The notes under the pieces were generated by a model, which worked only from the letters and a program-made list of their open reading frames with translations, was not told the DNA's origin and made no database searches. Made by a program: the position numbers and the translations under genes. Below are positions 32,238 through 40,584 of a stretch of DNA of 47,011 bases, one piece after another (the first letter of the stretch is position 1; the number at the start of each line of letters is the position of its first letter). Origin of the DNA: an uncultured Eubacteriales bacterium (GTDB lineage Bacteria; Bacillota; Clostridia; Oscillospirales; Acutalibacteraceae); NCBI GenBank assembly GCA_900317815.1, contig ONIC01000202.1, positions 1-47,011 on the forward strand, read 5' to 3'.

Positions 32238-33980
32238 ATGTCAAATACGGCTATCAAAGCGGCGGCGGACCTCAGGAAAGCGGTCAAGGCTGCGCTTGAA
32301 AAGGCAATAGATAACGGGGAGCTTGTAAAGGCTGATATCCCCGAATTTACGATTGAGGTGCCTGCGGACAGAAAAAACGGCGACTTCGCCACTAATGCGG
32401 CGATGGTCGGCGCGCGTGCGTTCCGTGCTGCACCGAGAAAGATCGCAGAGTCCATCACGGGCAACATCGACCTCAGCGAGACATATATGAGCTCGTGCGA
32501 AATAGCAGGTCCGGGATTTATTAATTTTTTCCTGGCGCCTAAGTACTATTCCGACGTGCTCAGAGAGATCGAGGAGAAGGGCAGCGACTACGGCAGGAGC
32601 GATTTCGGCGGCGGCGAAAAGGTAATGGTCGAGTTCGTGTCCGCGAACCCCACAGGACCTATGCACATGGGCAACGCAAGAGGCGGCGCTCTGGGAGATT
32701 GTCTTGCGTCCGTTCTCGACAAGGCGGGCTTTAAGGTTTGGCGCGAGTTTTACGTCAATGACGCAGGAAATCAGATAGAGAAGTTCGCAAATTCTCTCAA
32801 CGCGCGCTTTATACAGGCTGTCAAGGGTGAGGACGCTGTAGAGTTTCCCGAGGACGGTTACCAGGGCGAGGATATCAAGGACGCGGCTGCTCTTTTCATT
32901 GAAGAAAACGGCACAGCGTTGATCGATGCTGATGAGGATATGCGCAAGAAGGCGCTCGTTGACTTCGCGCTTCCGAGAAATATCGCCAAAATGCAGGCTG
33001 ATATGAAGAAGTACCGCATTGAGTACGACAAGTGGTTTATGGAGAGCGAGCTTCACGAAAGCGGCGCCGTAAAGGACGTTGTCGAACTGCTGAAGTCGAA
33101 GGGGCTTACTTATGAGAAGGACGGCACAGTCTGGTACAAGAACAAGGAGGTCGTCACACAGCTTCTGAAAGCTCAGGGCAAGACCGATGAGGAGATCGAG
33201 CGTCTCGAACTGAAGGACGATGTTATTATCCGCGCAAACGGCAACCCGACCTACTTCACGGCCGACATCGCATACCATAAGAACAAGTTCGACCGAGGCT
33301 TTTCAAGACTTATAAATGTATGGGGCGCAGATCATCACGGTCACGTTGCCAGAATGAAGGGCTCGATGAACGCTATCGGCTATAACGGCGACAAGCTGGA
33401 GGTTATTCTGATGCAGCTTGTAAAGCTCGTTAAGGACGGTCAGCCCGTTCGTATGAGCAAGAGAACGGGCAAAGCGATACAGCTCGGCGATCTGCTCGAA
33501 GAAGTTCCCGTTGATTCGGCTCGTTTCCTGTTCAACACGCGCGAAGCAAACTCAACGATCGAATTTGACCTCGATCTCGCAGTTGCGCAGGATAACCAGA
33601 ACCCCGTATATTATGTTCAGTACGCTCACGCTCGTATTTGCAGCATTGTAAAGGCGCTCGCAGCCGAGGGCATCGAGCCGAGAGAGTGTACCGATGAGGA
33701 GCTTCAGCTGCTGACAGCGCCCGAGGAGAAGGAGCTTATAGATCATCTTGCCGCATATACGCAGGAGATCATCTCGTCGGCAAAGAGTTGCGATCCGACG
33801 AAGATCACGAAGTACGTTACGCAGCTTGCAACGCTGTTCCACAAGTTCTACAACGCCTGCCGTGTAAAGGGAGAGGAAGAGCCTCTTATGCAGGCACGAC
33901 TCAATCTCTGCATCGCAGTAGGTTCGGTCATAAAGAACGTACTTGAAATGTTCAAGATCACAGTTCCCGAGAAGATGTAG
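32238..33980 (+). CDS. argS: Arginyl-tRNA synthetase
   Basis: This 580-residue class I synthetase charges tRNA-Arg. The N-terminal additional domain (1-100) contacts the tRNA D-loop; the HIGH-type motif is HMGNA (143-147), and the KMSKS loop is replaced by RMSKRTGK, as in many ArgS. The C-terminal DALR anticodon-binding domain ends the protein (QYAHARICSI onward). Its GGAGG lies inside the end of the DUF1934 gene, so translation is coupled. A hairpin repeat starts right after the TAG stop. Confidence 0.96.
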   Translation: MSNTAIKAAADLRKAVKAALEKAIDNGELVKADIPEFTIEVPADRKNGDFATNAAMVGARAFRAAPRKIAESITGNIDLSETYMSSCEIAGPGFINFFLAPKYYSDVLREIEEKGSDYGRSDFGGGEKVMVEFVSANPTGPMHMGNARGGALGDCLASVLDKAGFKVWREFYVNDAGNQIEKFANSLNARFIQAVKGEDAVEFPEDGYQGEDIKDAAALFIEENGTALIDADEDMRKKALVDFALPRNIAKMQADMKKYRIEYDKWFMESELHESGAVKDVVELLKSKGLTYEKDGTVWYKNKEVVTQLLKAQGKTDEEIERLELKDDVIIRANGNPTYFTADIAYHKNKFDRGFSRLINVWGADHHGHVARMKGSMNAIGYNGDKLEVILMQLVKLVKDGQPVRMSKRTGKAIQLGDLLEEVPVDSARFLFNTREANSTIEFDLDLAVAQDNQNPVYYVQYAHARICSIVKALAAEGIEPRECTDEELQLLTAPEEKELIDHLAAYTQEIISSAKSCDPTKITKYVTQLATLFHKFYNACRVKGEEEPLMQARLNLCIAVGSVIKNVLEMFKITVPEKM

Positions 33981-34026
33981 CACCCGAGCGGGTGCGGGCA
34001 GTTCCGCTGTCAGGTATAGCGAATCG
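33981..34026. repeat. Post-argS hairpin and dispersed repeat, copy A
   Basis: CACCCGAGCGGGTG (hairpin) follows the argS stop directly. Then 33997-34026, beginning GGCAGTTCCGCTGTCAGG, is 27/30 identical to the inverse of 36073-36102. The hairpin plus GGCA layout also recurs after terD copy 1 at 5120. A REP-like family is likely. Confidence 0.6.
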
Positions 34027-34083
34027 CAGCTTTTACGCCGCGTTTGCGGCTGCTTACTGTAATATTATTTACGTATTAAACAA

Positions 34084-34116
34084 CGCCCGGTACAGCCGAA
34101 TTGACTGCACCGGGCG
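34084..34116. terminator. Bidirectional terminator between argS and anti-sigma gene
   Basis: CGCCCGGT and ACCGGGCG pair perfectly around 17 bases; T-rich bases follow on both strands (plus: GGGTTTATTT; minus: TTGTTT). Confidence 0.7.
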
Positions 34117-34121
34117 CGGGT

Positions 34122-35225
34122 TTATTTAATTCTCTTATATCCTACATCATACCCACGAGGTGCGATAGCTACCGACACCTCGAGTACGTATTCCTGATCT
34201 CCGTCTGTGATCGTTATGGTCGATGTTCCTACCTTGTGGAAGTAGCCGTTGATCCACGAACGGTTAGCGTAGTTCATTACGATTATTTCGTCGATCTCAA
34301 ATACCGACGGATCGCTCGAAACAGCGGTGGCGTCCTCGGAGAACAAAACGCCTTCCAAAGTGCGAAGGGAGATAAAATGTGTAAATCCTTCTTCCGGCAG
34401 ATCGGGAAGTTTGATTTCGATCTTTGGCGTTTCAAAAGCCTTTCCGGTCGCAAGCTTTTGCTCCGTTCGTTTGGTGCAAAGCTCCTCGTAATAATGATCG
34501 TGTGGAGTTTCTTGGTATTTTGACGCTATCTCGGGGTCTTCGAGCTCTTCGTTTGTATAAAAGCCCACCTTATACGCGTACTTGCCTAAAATCTCCGTGC
34601 CGTCTCTGTCGTACACATATACCCAATCTCTGACAAAGCCCTCACTGTTGGGAGCCTTGAGATACATATACATGGGGTCTGTGCTTGTAAATAAAAATGA
34701 TTGCTCTTCTTCGGTCAGAGAAAACGTATTCAGAACACCAAGATCGTATCTGTAAATATAGCCTGTAACAGGATTCTCGGCTTCCTTTGAACGAACCGAA
34801 CAAAGGTCGCAGTAGGTCGGGAAGACTGCCAAGTCGTTGCTTATTACCTCTCCGTAGCTGTTTACTTCGGAATTTTCAAGCGTTTGGGCGATATCGTCCG
34901 TGCTTGTTCCCACAGTTAAGGAAAACTTCGTGTATTCATCGATCTTGTCATCGGAAACCCCCTTTGTCCTGAGGCGGTCGGTGAGGAAGGTGCGGATGTC
35001 TGCAAATCTGTCGGGATTTGTCAACGCAACCGCCGTCGTACCCGCTGCCAGTACAGCAGCGCACGCCGCACAAGCAGCGGCACGTCTGAAAACCATCCTG
35101 TGAATCGTTGGGCTGTGGCGGGGCGCTTCATCGTAGAGTGAGTAAAGTTTTCCTTTATTTTTAAAACTAATCGGATTAAGTGTCTCTTTGTAATCTTCCA
35201 ATAGAGCTTTTTCTATCTCTTTCAT
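34122..35225 (-). CDS. Membrane anti-sigma-like protein with Big2-like C-terminus
   Basis: This 367-residue protein has a short cytoplasmic N-terminus (1-46), one membrane helix (47-69, Ala/Cys-rich) and a large extracellular part of about 295 residues. The last 80 residues (VSSDPSVFEI..GTSTITITDG) look like a bacterial Ig-like Big2 repeat. The start overlaps the ECF sigma gene by 4 bp (ATGA), the standard layout of a sigma/anti-sigma pair, so it most likely holds the sigma factor at the membrane and senses an envelope signal. No zinc-binding HxxxCxxC motif of ZAS anti-sigma factors is seen; two cysteines (about C139 and C142) lie outside the membrane. The role is inferred from context. Confidence 0.75.
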   Translation of the reverse strand: MKEIEKALLEDYKETLNPISFKNKGKLYSLYDEAPRHSPTIHRMVFRRAAACAACAAVLAAGTTAVALTNPDRFADIRTFLTDRLRTKGVSDDKIDEYTKFSLTVGTSTDDIAQTLENSEVNSYGEVISNDLAVFPTYCDLCSVRSKEAENPVTGYIYRYDLGVLNTFSLTEEEQSFLFTSTDPMYMYLKAPNSEGFVRDWVYVYDRDGTEILGKYAYKVGFYTNEELEDPEIASKYQETPHDHYYEELCTKRTEQKLATGKAFETPKIEIKLPDLPEEGFTHFISLRTLEGVLFSEDATAVSSDPSVFEIDEIIVMNYANRSWINGYFHKVGTSTITITDGDQEYVLEVSVAIAPRGYDVGYKRIK

Positions 35226-35704
35226 CGCTGATCCTCCTCGTAAATTTTTCTGAGCATTTCTCTTGCCCGTTTGAGCCTGTCTCCGACAGTTGACCTCTTT
35301 ATTCCTGTGATCTTCGTTATCTCCTCGATCGTGCAGCCCTCACCGTAGTACAGCTCTACTATTATTCTGAATTTTTCGGGGAGCTGCTGCACCGCCGACC
35401 GGATCTCACATTCCTTAAAGCTGTTGCTTTCGTCGATGACATCCTCTGTTAATTCCGTTTTCTTCCTGTGCCAGAAGGATCTTGTCAGATCTTTGGAAAG
35501 ATTTATCACCGTTCGCAGCAGCCACGCCTTTTTATGCGTTTCGCTTTCGAATTTCGGCGACTTTCTCAGATACCTGATGAATGCCTCCTGTACAATGTCC
35601 TCCGCATCTGTGAGATTTCCGCAGTACGTATAGGCACAGCGGAGCATAGAGTCGGAGTAGTTGTTTACTGTTTTCTCGAATTCGTTCTGTTCGATGCGCA
35701 TCAA
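35222..35704 (-). CDS. ECF-type RNA polymerase sigma factor
   Basis: This 160-residue sigma-70 family protein has only regions 2 and 4. Region 2 is YAYTYCGNLTDAEDIVQEAF, region 4 is LPEKFRIIVELYYGEG followed by the helix-turn-helix TIEEITKITGIKRSTVGDRLKRA. An exceptionally complete ribosome site (AAGGAGGTGATC) lies upstream; by spacing, TTG 35704 fits better than ATG 35701, though either could be used. The next gene is the probable anti-sigma factor. It likely activates its own promoter; the autoregulated promoter motif is not obvious in the upstream gap. Confidence 0.93.
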   Translation of the reverse strand: MMRIEQNEFEKTVNNYSDSMLRCAYTYCGNLTDAEDIVQEAFIRYLRKSPKFESETHKKAWLLRTVINLSKDLTRSFWHRKKTELTEDVIDESNSFKECEIRSAVQQLPEKFRIIVELYYGEGCTIEEITKITGIKRSTVGDRLKRAREMLRKIYEEDQR

Positions 35705-35929
35705 GGGAAGATCACCTCCTTCTGATTAATATACGAAACATAAGGGCGTTTTTTCCGGGCAATAAAGAAAAAATATAATAAAATTCCGATATATTGTTGT
35801 AGCTGTTGAAAAGCTGCGCGGGAGAAAAATAAGGTTTGAAACAAAATGTCATCACATAAATGCCGGATGAAGCTCGTCCGCCTGCTTGCACGGAATTTAT
35901 TTTGAAAATTCACCCCTAAAAGGGCTGAA

Positions 35930-35970
35930 AGGAAGCCTCCGGCGGCAAGCCTTTTTGAAAAAAGGCTTGG
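35930..35970. repeat. Strong hairpin repeat in the sigma factor upstream gap
   Basis: CAAGCCTTTTT and AAAAAGGCTTG form a perfect stem with a GA loop (35946-35969), preceded by the small hairpin GCCTCCGGCGGC. The block resembles dispersed intergenic repeats seen in related genomes (memory, not checked). Confidence 0.5.
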
Positions 35971-36071
35971 CGAAAAACTTTCATTATTGTTCTTTTGCAG
36001 AAAGTTGTTTCCGTGCCTGCCAGCGTAAGTGTATAATTTTAGTGGGCAGTCACTCTTGCGGATAGAAACTA

Positions 36072-36119
36072 TCGATCCGCAATACCTGACAGCGGAATTG
36101 CCTGCGGACGTTTGTCCGC
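36072..36119. repeat. Dispersed repeat, copy B (inverted), with hairpin
   Basis: 36073-36102 is the reverse complement of copy A at 33997-34026 (27/30 identical). The adjacent GCGGAC-GTTT-GTCCGC hairpin at 36104-36119 takes the place of the CACCCGAGCGGGTG hairpin of copy A. The rest of the 35705-36323 gap is AT-rich. Confidence 0.6.
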
Positions 36120-36214
36120 CCGTTAGTCTTGACTTTTTTGAGAGGATAGTAGTATAATAAAAATGAGCAATTTTATTAAAAATGAAAATGATTTGTGTTA
36201 ATTGTTTATCAATT

Positions 36215-36243
36215 ATTTGCTGTATATTACGCTTTGATATAAT
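36215..36243 (+). promoter_or_regulatory. Promoter of the leucine-rich-repeat gene
   Basis: Extended -10 TGATATAAT (36235-36243) with a weak -35 (ATTTGC at 36215, 17 bp). About 75 bases before the start codon. Confidence 0.6.
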
Positions 36244-36323
36244 GATCCGAAGTGTCCTGCATTACATTTAATTCGGACACTCTCGGCTGTTTCCATTGTC
36301 CATTGATAAGAGGGGGGACAAGC

Positions 36324-37916
36324 GTGGGTTTTAAGATAGAGGACGGCGTGCTTACAAAGTACACCGAGAGCGTCTTTGCTAAGACGGATGTCGTCGTTCC
36401 CGATAATGTTAAGAAAATAGGTGCGAAAGCATTCGGAATGTGCAGCACCATAAAAAGTATAACGCTGCCTGCGGGCATCACAGAGATCGGCTCGGAAGCG
36501 TTCAAGGGCTGTACGGCGCTTGAAAATATATATCTCCCGGACAGTATAATGAAGATCGGAGCAGAGTCCTTCCGAAATTGCAGCTCACTTAAAACGGTCG
36601 TGCTTCCCGACAGGATCCCCGAGATCAGAGAGTATACCTTTTGTAACTGCCTTGCGCTTAAAAGCGTTATTATGCCGGAAAAGCTGAAGTCGATCGAGAT
36701 ACATTCATTTTACGGCTGCAAGTCGCTTGAGTATGTCGAGATACCCGACAGGGTAACGGAGATAAGCGACTTCGTTTTCTGCGGCTGCACAGCGCTCGGA
36801 CAAATAAAACTGCACGACAAGATCACGAGGATCGGCAGCAGCGCCTTTTGGGGATGCGCAAAGCTCAAAACGCTTGTTTTGCCTGAGGAACTGAAGGAGA
36901 TCGGAGACTTTGCGTTCCGTGACTGCGTTTCTCTGTCCGAACTGTCTATCCCAGACGGTATCGAAAAGATAGGTAAAGACGCATTTGCCAATTGCAGTCA
37001 GATGCAGATCATCGTTCCGCAGGATTACCACAGCGTCCGAGGTTCTTTTGCAGGCTGTAAGGTCAAGCTCAGAGAGTCGAAAAAAGATAAGCTTACGCTC
37101 GATGATATCATCGCAAGAAACGGCGAGCAGACCGAGGTAGCGTATGACAGCAATATGCTGCCGTATGACGGTGCTCCGGAAACAAGAAGACCTTCCGAAA
37201 CAAGACGGCCTCCCGAGACGAGACGCAAGCCCTACGTCAAGGGCTTTACCGAGCTTACCAAGCCGAGATACTATCATCCGGGGTCGATATTACAGACGAA
37301 AAATATACTCGGCTACGATATCTCAAGCACTCCGCTTTCATGGGAGAGAGTACCGCTGCCGATTATAGAGCGTATGATAGAATCTCGTGATTACGAGTCG
37401 GATATGTATCTTCCGATGAAGTACAGCATTGTTGCGGCAGTCTTTCTGAAAGACCGACAGCCCGAGGCGACTTCGTTTATCTGGAGAAACACAGTAGATC
37501 TTATCACATACTTTATAAATGCAAATGATTATTCAACTGTTAAGGGACTTTTCCAATGCGGAAAATTTGTCACGAGCAAGAATATTCTTCCGCTTCTTGA
37601 ATGTGCAATAGACAGAGCGCAGAGCGGCGGCGATATGAAAATGCAGGTGTTCATCAATAATTACTACCTGCTTAATCTGAGCAAGGCGGGGGAGGACTTC
37701 GTCAACGAACAGTACAGCGAAGAGACACGCTCTTATCTTCACGAGCTTGACATTATCGAACGCAGCATAAACGACCTGAGAATGATGCTCAAAGCAGGTG
37801 CAGATCAGGCGCAGATCGTTGCAGGCGCAAACGAACTGTTCGGAGTCTTTGCAGACTTCCGCGCTACACTTCCCGACGAGCTTTCAGATCTTTTCAACAA
37901 GTTCTCGGAATGGTGA
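36324..37916 (+). CDS. Cytoplasmic BspA-type leucine-rich-repeat protein
   Basis: This 530-residue protein has about nine 23-residue BspA-like repeats (LRR_5; pattern IGxxAFxxCxxLxxVxLP) at 24-245. A basic, Arg-rich linker follows with three ETRRP units (285-301), then a helical C-terminal domain (about 320-530) that recalls ankyrin-like or armadillo-like helices but is not identified. There is no signal peptide or membrane anchor, which is unusual because BspA-like LRR proteins are mostly secreted; it should act in the cytoplasm as a binding scaffold. GTG 36324 behind AGGGGGG is the best start; an in-frame ATG at 36252 lacks a ribosome site. Single-gene unit with promoter and terminator. Confidence 0.85.
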   Translation: MGFKIEDGVLTKYTESVFAKTDVVVPDNVKKIGAKAFGMCSTIKSITLPAGITEIGSEAFKGCTALENIYLPDSIMKIGAESFRNCSSLKTVVLPDRIPEIREYTFCNCLALKSVIMPEKLKSIEIHSFYGCKSLEYVEIPDRVTEISDFVFCGCTALGQIKLHDKITRIGSSAFWGCAKLKTLVLPEELKEIGDFAFRDCVSLSELSIPDGIEKIGKDAFANCSQMQIIVPQDYHSVRGSFAGCKVKLRESKKDKLTLDDIIARNGEQTEVAYDSNMLPYDGAPETRRPSETRRPPETRRKPYVKGFTELTKPRYYHPGSILQTKNILGYDISSTPLSWERVPLPIIERMIESRDYESDMYLPMKYSIVAAVFLKDRQPEATSFIWRNTVDLITYFINANDYSTVKGLFQCGKFVTSKNILPLLECAIDRAQSGGDMKMQVFINNYYLLNLSKAGEDFVNEQYSEETRSYLHELDIIERSINDLRMMLKAGADQAQIVAGANELFGVFADFRATLPDELSDLFNKFSEW

Positions 37917-37954
37917 TCACCTTCCAATGAAATATATGTTTTTACCGATAAACT

Positions 37955-37986
37955 ACGCCCCGATTTTAATTCGGGGCGATTTTTTG
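37955..37986 (+). terminator. Terminator of the leucine-rich-repeat gene
   Basis: CGCCCCGA and TCGGGGCG pair around TTTTAAT, followed by ATTTTTT. Confidence 0.88.
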
Positions 37987-38038
37987 CAGCAGTTATTGGC
38001 GGCGAGCCATAGATAAAGACTGTTTTATAAGAAGAGTT

Positions 38039-38069
38039 GATCCCGGAGGCCTGCAAGCCCTCCGGGATC
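38039..38069 (-). terminator. Perfect hairpin downstream of the EF-G-like gene
   Basis: GATCCCGGAGG and CCTCCGGGATC pair over 11 bp, 40 bases beyond the stop on the minus strand. The T-run is weak. Confidence 0.55.
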
Positions 38070-38109
38070 CGGGGAAAGAAAAATATGAAAAATAAGAAAA
38101 AGTCAAAAT

Positions 38110-40179
38110 TTATTCTGCAAGCTCAGCTTTCCTTGCCTCGATGACCTTGTCTGCGACGTTCTGAGGAGCATCCTCATAGCGGACGAAATTGAAATCGAAA
38201 CTGCCCCTGCCCTGAGTTGCCTGGCGGAGGAATACTGAGAAGTCGTGCATCTCTGCCATAGGAACATCAGCTTCTATCGTCTGATAGCCTGACTCTGCGG
38301 GGTTCATGCCCAGCACTCTGCCTCTGCGCTTTGTGATCTCACCCATAATGTCGCCCATGTTTGAATCGGGAACAGTCGCTTTGAGCGATCCGATAGGCTC
38401 GAGAAGTACGGGATTTGCCTGCGGCAGACCGTTCTTGTATGCGATGGAAGCGGCTGTCTTGAACGCCATCTCCGATGAATCTACGGGGTGATATGAGCCG
38501 TCGTAAAGCGTTGCCTTGAGACCGACTACGGGATAACCTGCGAGCGGACCCTTTGCGATGCTCTCTCTGAGACCCTTCTCGACTGCGGGGAAGAAGCCCT
38601 TCGGAACGGAGCCGCCGACTACTCTCTGATCGAAGAGGAGATCGTCTCCGTCATAAGGCTCGAACTCGATCCAAACGTCACCGAACTGACCGTGACCGCC
38701 GGACTGCTTCTTGTGTCTGCCCTGTACCTGGACCTTCTTCTTGATCGTTTCTCTGTAGGCTACCTTCGGCGTGTCGAGCGTTACGTCTACGCCGTATTTA
38801 TTCTTTAATTTCGATACGACAACATCAAGATGCTGCTCGCCGAGTCCGGAGATGACCATCTGATGTGTCTCGTGGTTGTGTGTGTAAACAAGAGTTTTGT
38901 CCTCTTCGCAGAGCTTCAGGATACTCTGCGCTACCTTGTCTTCCTCGCCCTTCTTCTTCGGAGCAATGGCCATGGAGTAGGACGGTTTCGGATATTCAAT
39001 GCCTTCGATAACTACCTTTCTTACGGGGGAGCAGAGCGTGTCGCCCGTTGCCGTGTAGAGGAGCTTTGCAACGCAGCCGATGTCGCCCGCGCCGACGTAG
39101 GAAACTTCTTCCTGTTTTTTGCCTCTCGGGATCATTACCTTAGTGATCCTTTCGGTCTCACCCGTGCGCATATTGATGAGCGGTGCGGATGCGGATACTT
39201 TACCCGAGATGACCTTGAAGAACGAAAGCTTGCCGACGAACGGGTCGGATACCGTCTTGAATACGAGAGCCGCAGCTGCGCCGTTCTGAGATACTGAAAG
39301 CTCTACAACGTCGCCGTTGGGATCTGCGCCGATCTCACTGCCCTTGGAGGCTGCGTTAGGAGCGAGCCATACAAGGCTGTTGAGGAACTGGTCGATACCG
39401 TATGTCAGCTGAGCGTCGCCGCAGAATACGGGGCAGATCGAGCCGTCTTTAACGCCCTGAGATACGCCCATGATGATCTCTTCGGGAGTGAATTCCTCGC
39501 CCATGAGGAACTTTTCAAGAAGTTCTTCGCTTGTCTCTGCGACAGCTTCTTTGATCGCTGTTCTGAGTCCTTCGAGACGGTCGCCCATGTCAGGCAGCGG
39601 TACCTGCTTGACCGAGCCGTTTTCGTACTTGTATGCTTTGTAATCAAAAAGATTTACATAAGTGTTTGCCTGTCCGTTCTCAATGAACGGTACAACTACC
39701 GGGCATACGGACGGACCGAATTCAGCCTTCAGTGTCTCGAATACACGGTAGAAACGTGCGCTCTCATCGCAAAGGCCGTTTACAAAGAATATCTTGGTAA
39801 GTCCCTGCTTATCGGCGAGCTTTACAGCCTTTTCCGTGCCGATGCTCACACCGTTCTTGCCGGATACTACGATAACGGCGCTGTCTGCCGCGCGCATACC
39901 CTCGTAAAGTCCGCCCTGGAAATCAAGCAGACCGGGAGTGTCGATAATATTGATCTTGTTTCCCTTCCACTCCATCGGAGCGATCGAGGATACAACGGAT
40001 ACCTTTCTCTTTATTTCCTCGGGATCAAAGTCGAGCGTCGTGTTGCCGTCCTCGATCTTGCCGAGTCTGTCTGTTGCTCCGGCAAGGTAAAGCATAGCCT
40101 CTGCCAGCGAAGTCTTGCCGCAGGAGCCGTGTCCTGCAAGCGCGATATTAAAAATCTTGTTCGGTTCGTACTGTTTCAA
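38110..40179 (-). CDS. EF-G-like translation GTPase (second EF-G paralogue type)
   Basis: This 689-residue translational GTPase has EF-G architecture (G domain, domain II, III-V). G1 is AGHGSCGKT (15-23) and G3 is DTPGL (80-84). The G4 motif NKxD is degenerate: VNGLCDE (133-139) lacks the Lys that contacts guanine, so nucleotide affinity or specificity may differ. Sequence style matches the EF-G2/EF-G-like group rather than the main fusA of the str operon; its role in translation is uncertain. TTG 40179 is chosen because AAAGGAG lies 9 bases upstream and homologues begin with a KQYxxxxIRN-like segment; an in-frame ATG at 40212 includes the ribosome site. Single gene with its own promoter. Confidence 0.88.
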   Translation of the reverse strand: MKQYEPNKIFNIALAGHGSCGKTSLAEAMLYLAGATDRLGKIEDGNTTLDFDPEEIKRKVSVVSSIAPMEWKGNKINIIDTPGLLDFQGGLYEGMRAADSAVIVVSGKNGVSIGTEKAVKLADKQGLTKIFFVNGLCDESARFYRVFETLKAEFGPSVCPVVVPFIENGQANTYVNLFDYKAYKYENGSVKQVPLPDMGDRLEGLRTAIKEAVAETSEELLEKFLMGEEFTPEEIIMGVSQGVKDGSICPVFCGDAQLTYGIDQFLNSLVWLAPNAASKGSEIGADPNGDVVELSVSQNGAAAALVFKTVSDPFVGKLSFFKVISGKVSASAPLINMRTGETERITKVMIPRGKKQEEVSYVGAGDIGCVAKLLYTATGDTLCSPVRKVVIEGIEYPKPSYSMAIAPKKKGEEDKVAQSILKLCEEDKTLVYTHNHETHQMVISGLGEQHLDVVVSKLKNKYGVDVTLDTPKVAYRETIKKKVQVQGRHKKQSGGHGQFGDVWIEFEPYDGDDLLFDQRVVGGSVPKGFFPAVEKGLRESIAKGPLAGYPVVGLKATLYDGSYHPVDSSEMAFKTAASIAYKNGLPQANPVLLEPIGSLKATVPDSNMGDIMGEITKRRGRVLGMNPAESGYQTIEADVPMAEMHDFSVFLRQATQGRGSFDFNFVRYEDAPQNVADKVIEARKAELAE

Positions 40180-40336
40180 TGCGGAATACTCCTTTCGATA
40201 TTGAGTGCTCAATATTTTTTGATGTCAGACAGTGGTTTACTATATTCTTTTCCCCTTTTTCGTATGATACGGTGTGTATTGCTGTAAAAACCAATGATTT
40301 ACAAACAATACAAATAATAAATCCCACTGATTATTA

Positions 40337-40364
40337 ATTATATCATCTTTGCACAAAAAATCAA
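40337..40364 (-). promoter_or_regulatory. Promoter of the EF-G-like gene
   Basis: On the minus strand TTGATT (40359-40364) and TATAAT (40337-40342) are 16 bp apart with an extended -10 TGA, giving a leader of about 150 bases. Confidence 0.6.
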
Positions 40365-40411
40365 CGGGTAATTAAATAATTCTATAAAATCAACTCATTG
40401 CACTAAAAAGT

Positions 40412-40440
40412 CACCCGCCAATTGGTAAAATTGACGGGCG
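40412..40440 (-). terminator. Terminator of the polysaccharide deacetylase gene
   Basis: On the minus strand GCCCGTCAATT and AATTGGCGGGT pair around TTACC and are followed by GACTTTTTAG. The 145 bases between the gene end and this stem have no other feature. Confidence 0.65.
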
Positions 40441-40584
40441 AAACAGGTTAAATGTGTATAATTTGTTAACAACATTCGGCAGTTATGCCGTTTGCATTAT
40501 CTCCGTACAATAATGTTATATATATAGAATAAGGAGCGAAAGGTGTGACTTTGTAATTTTTGCACGCACGGCGAATATTATTCG

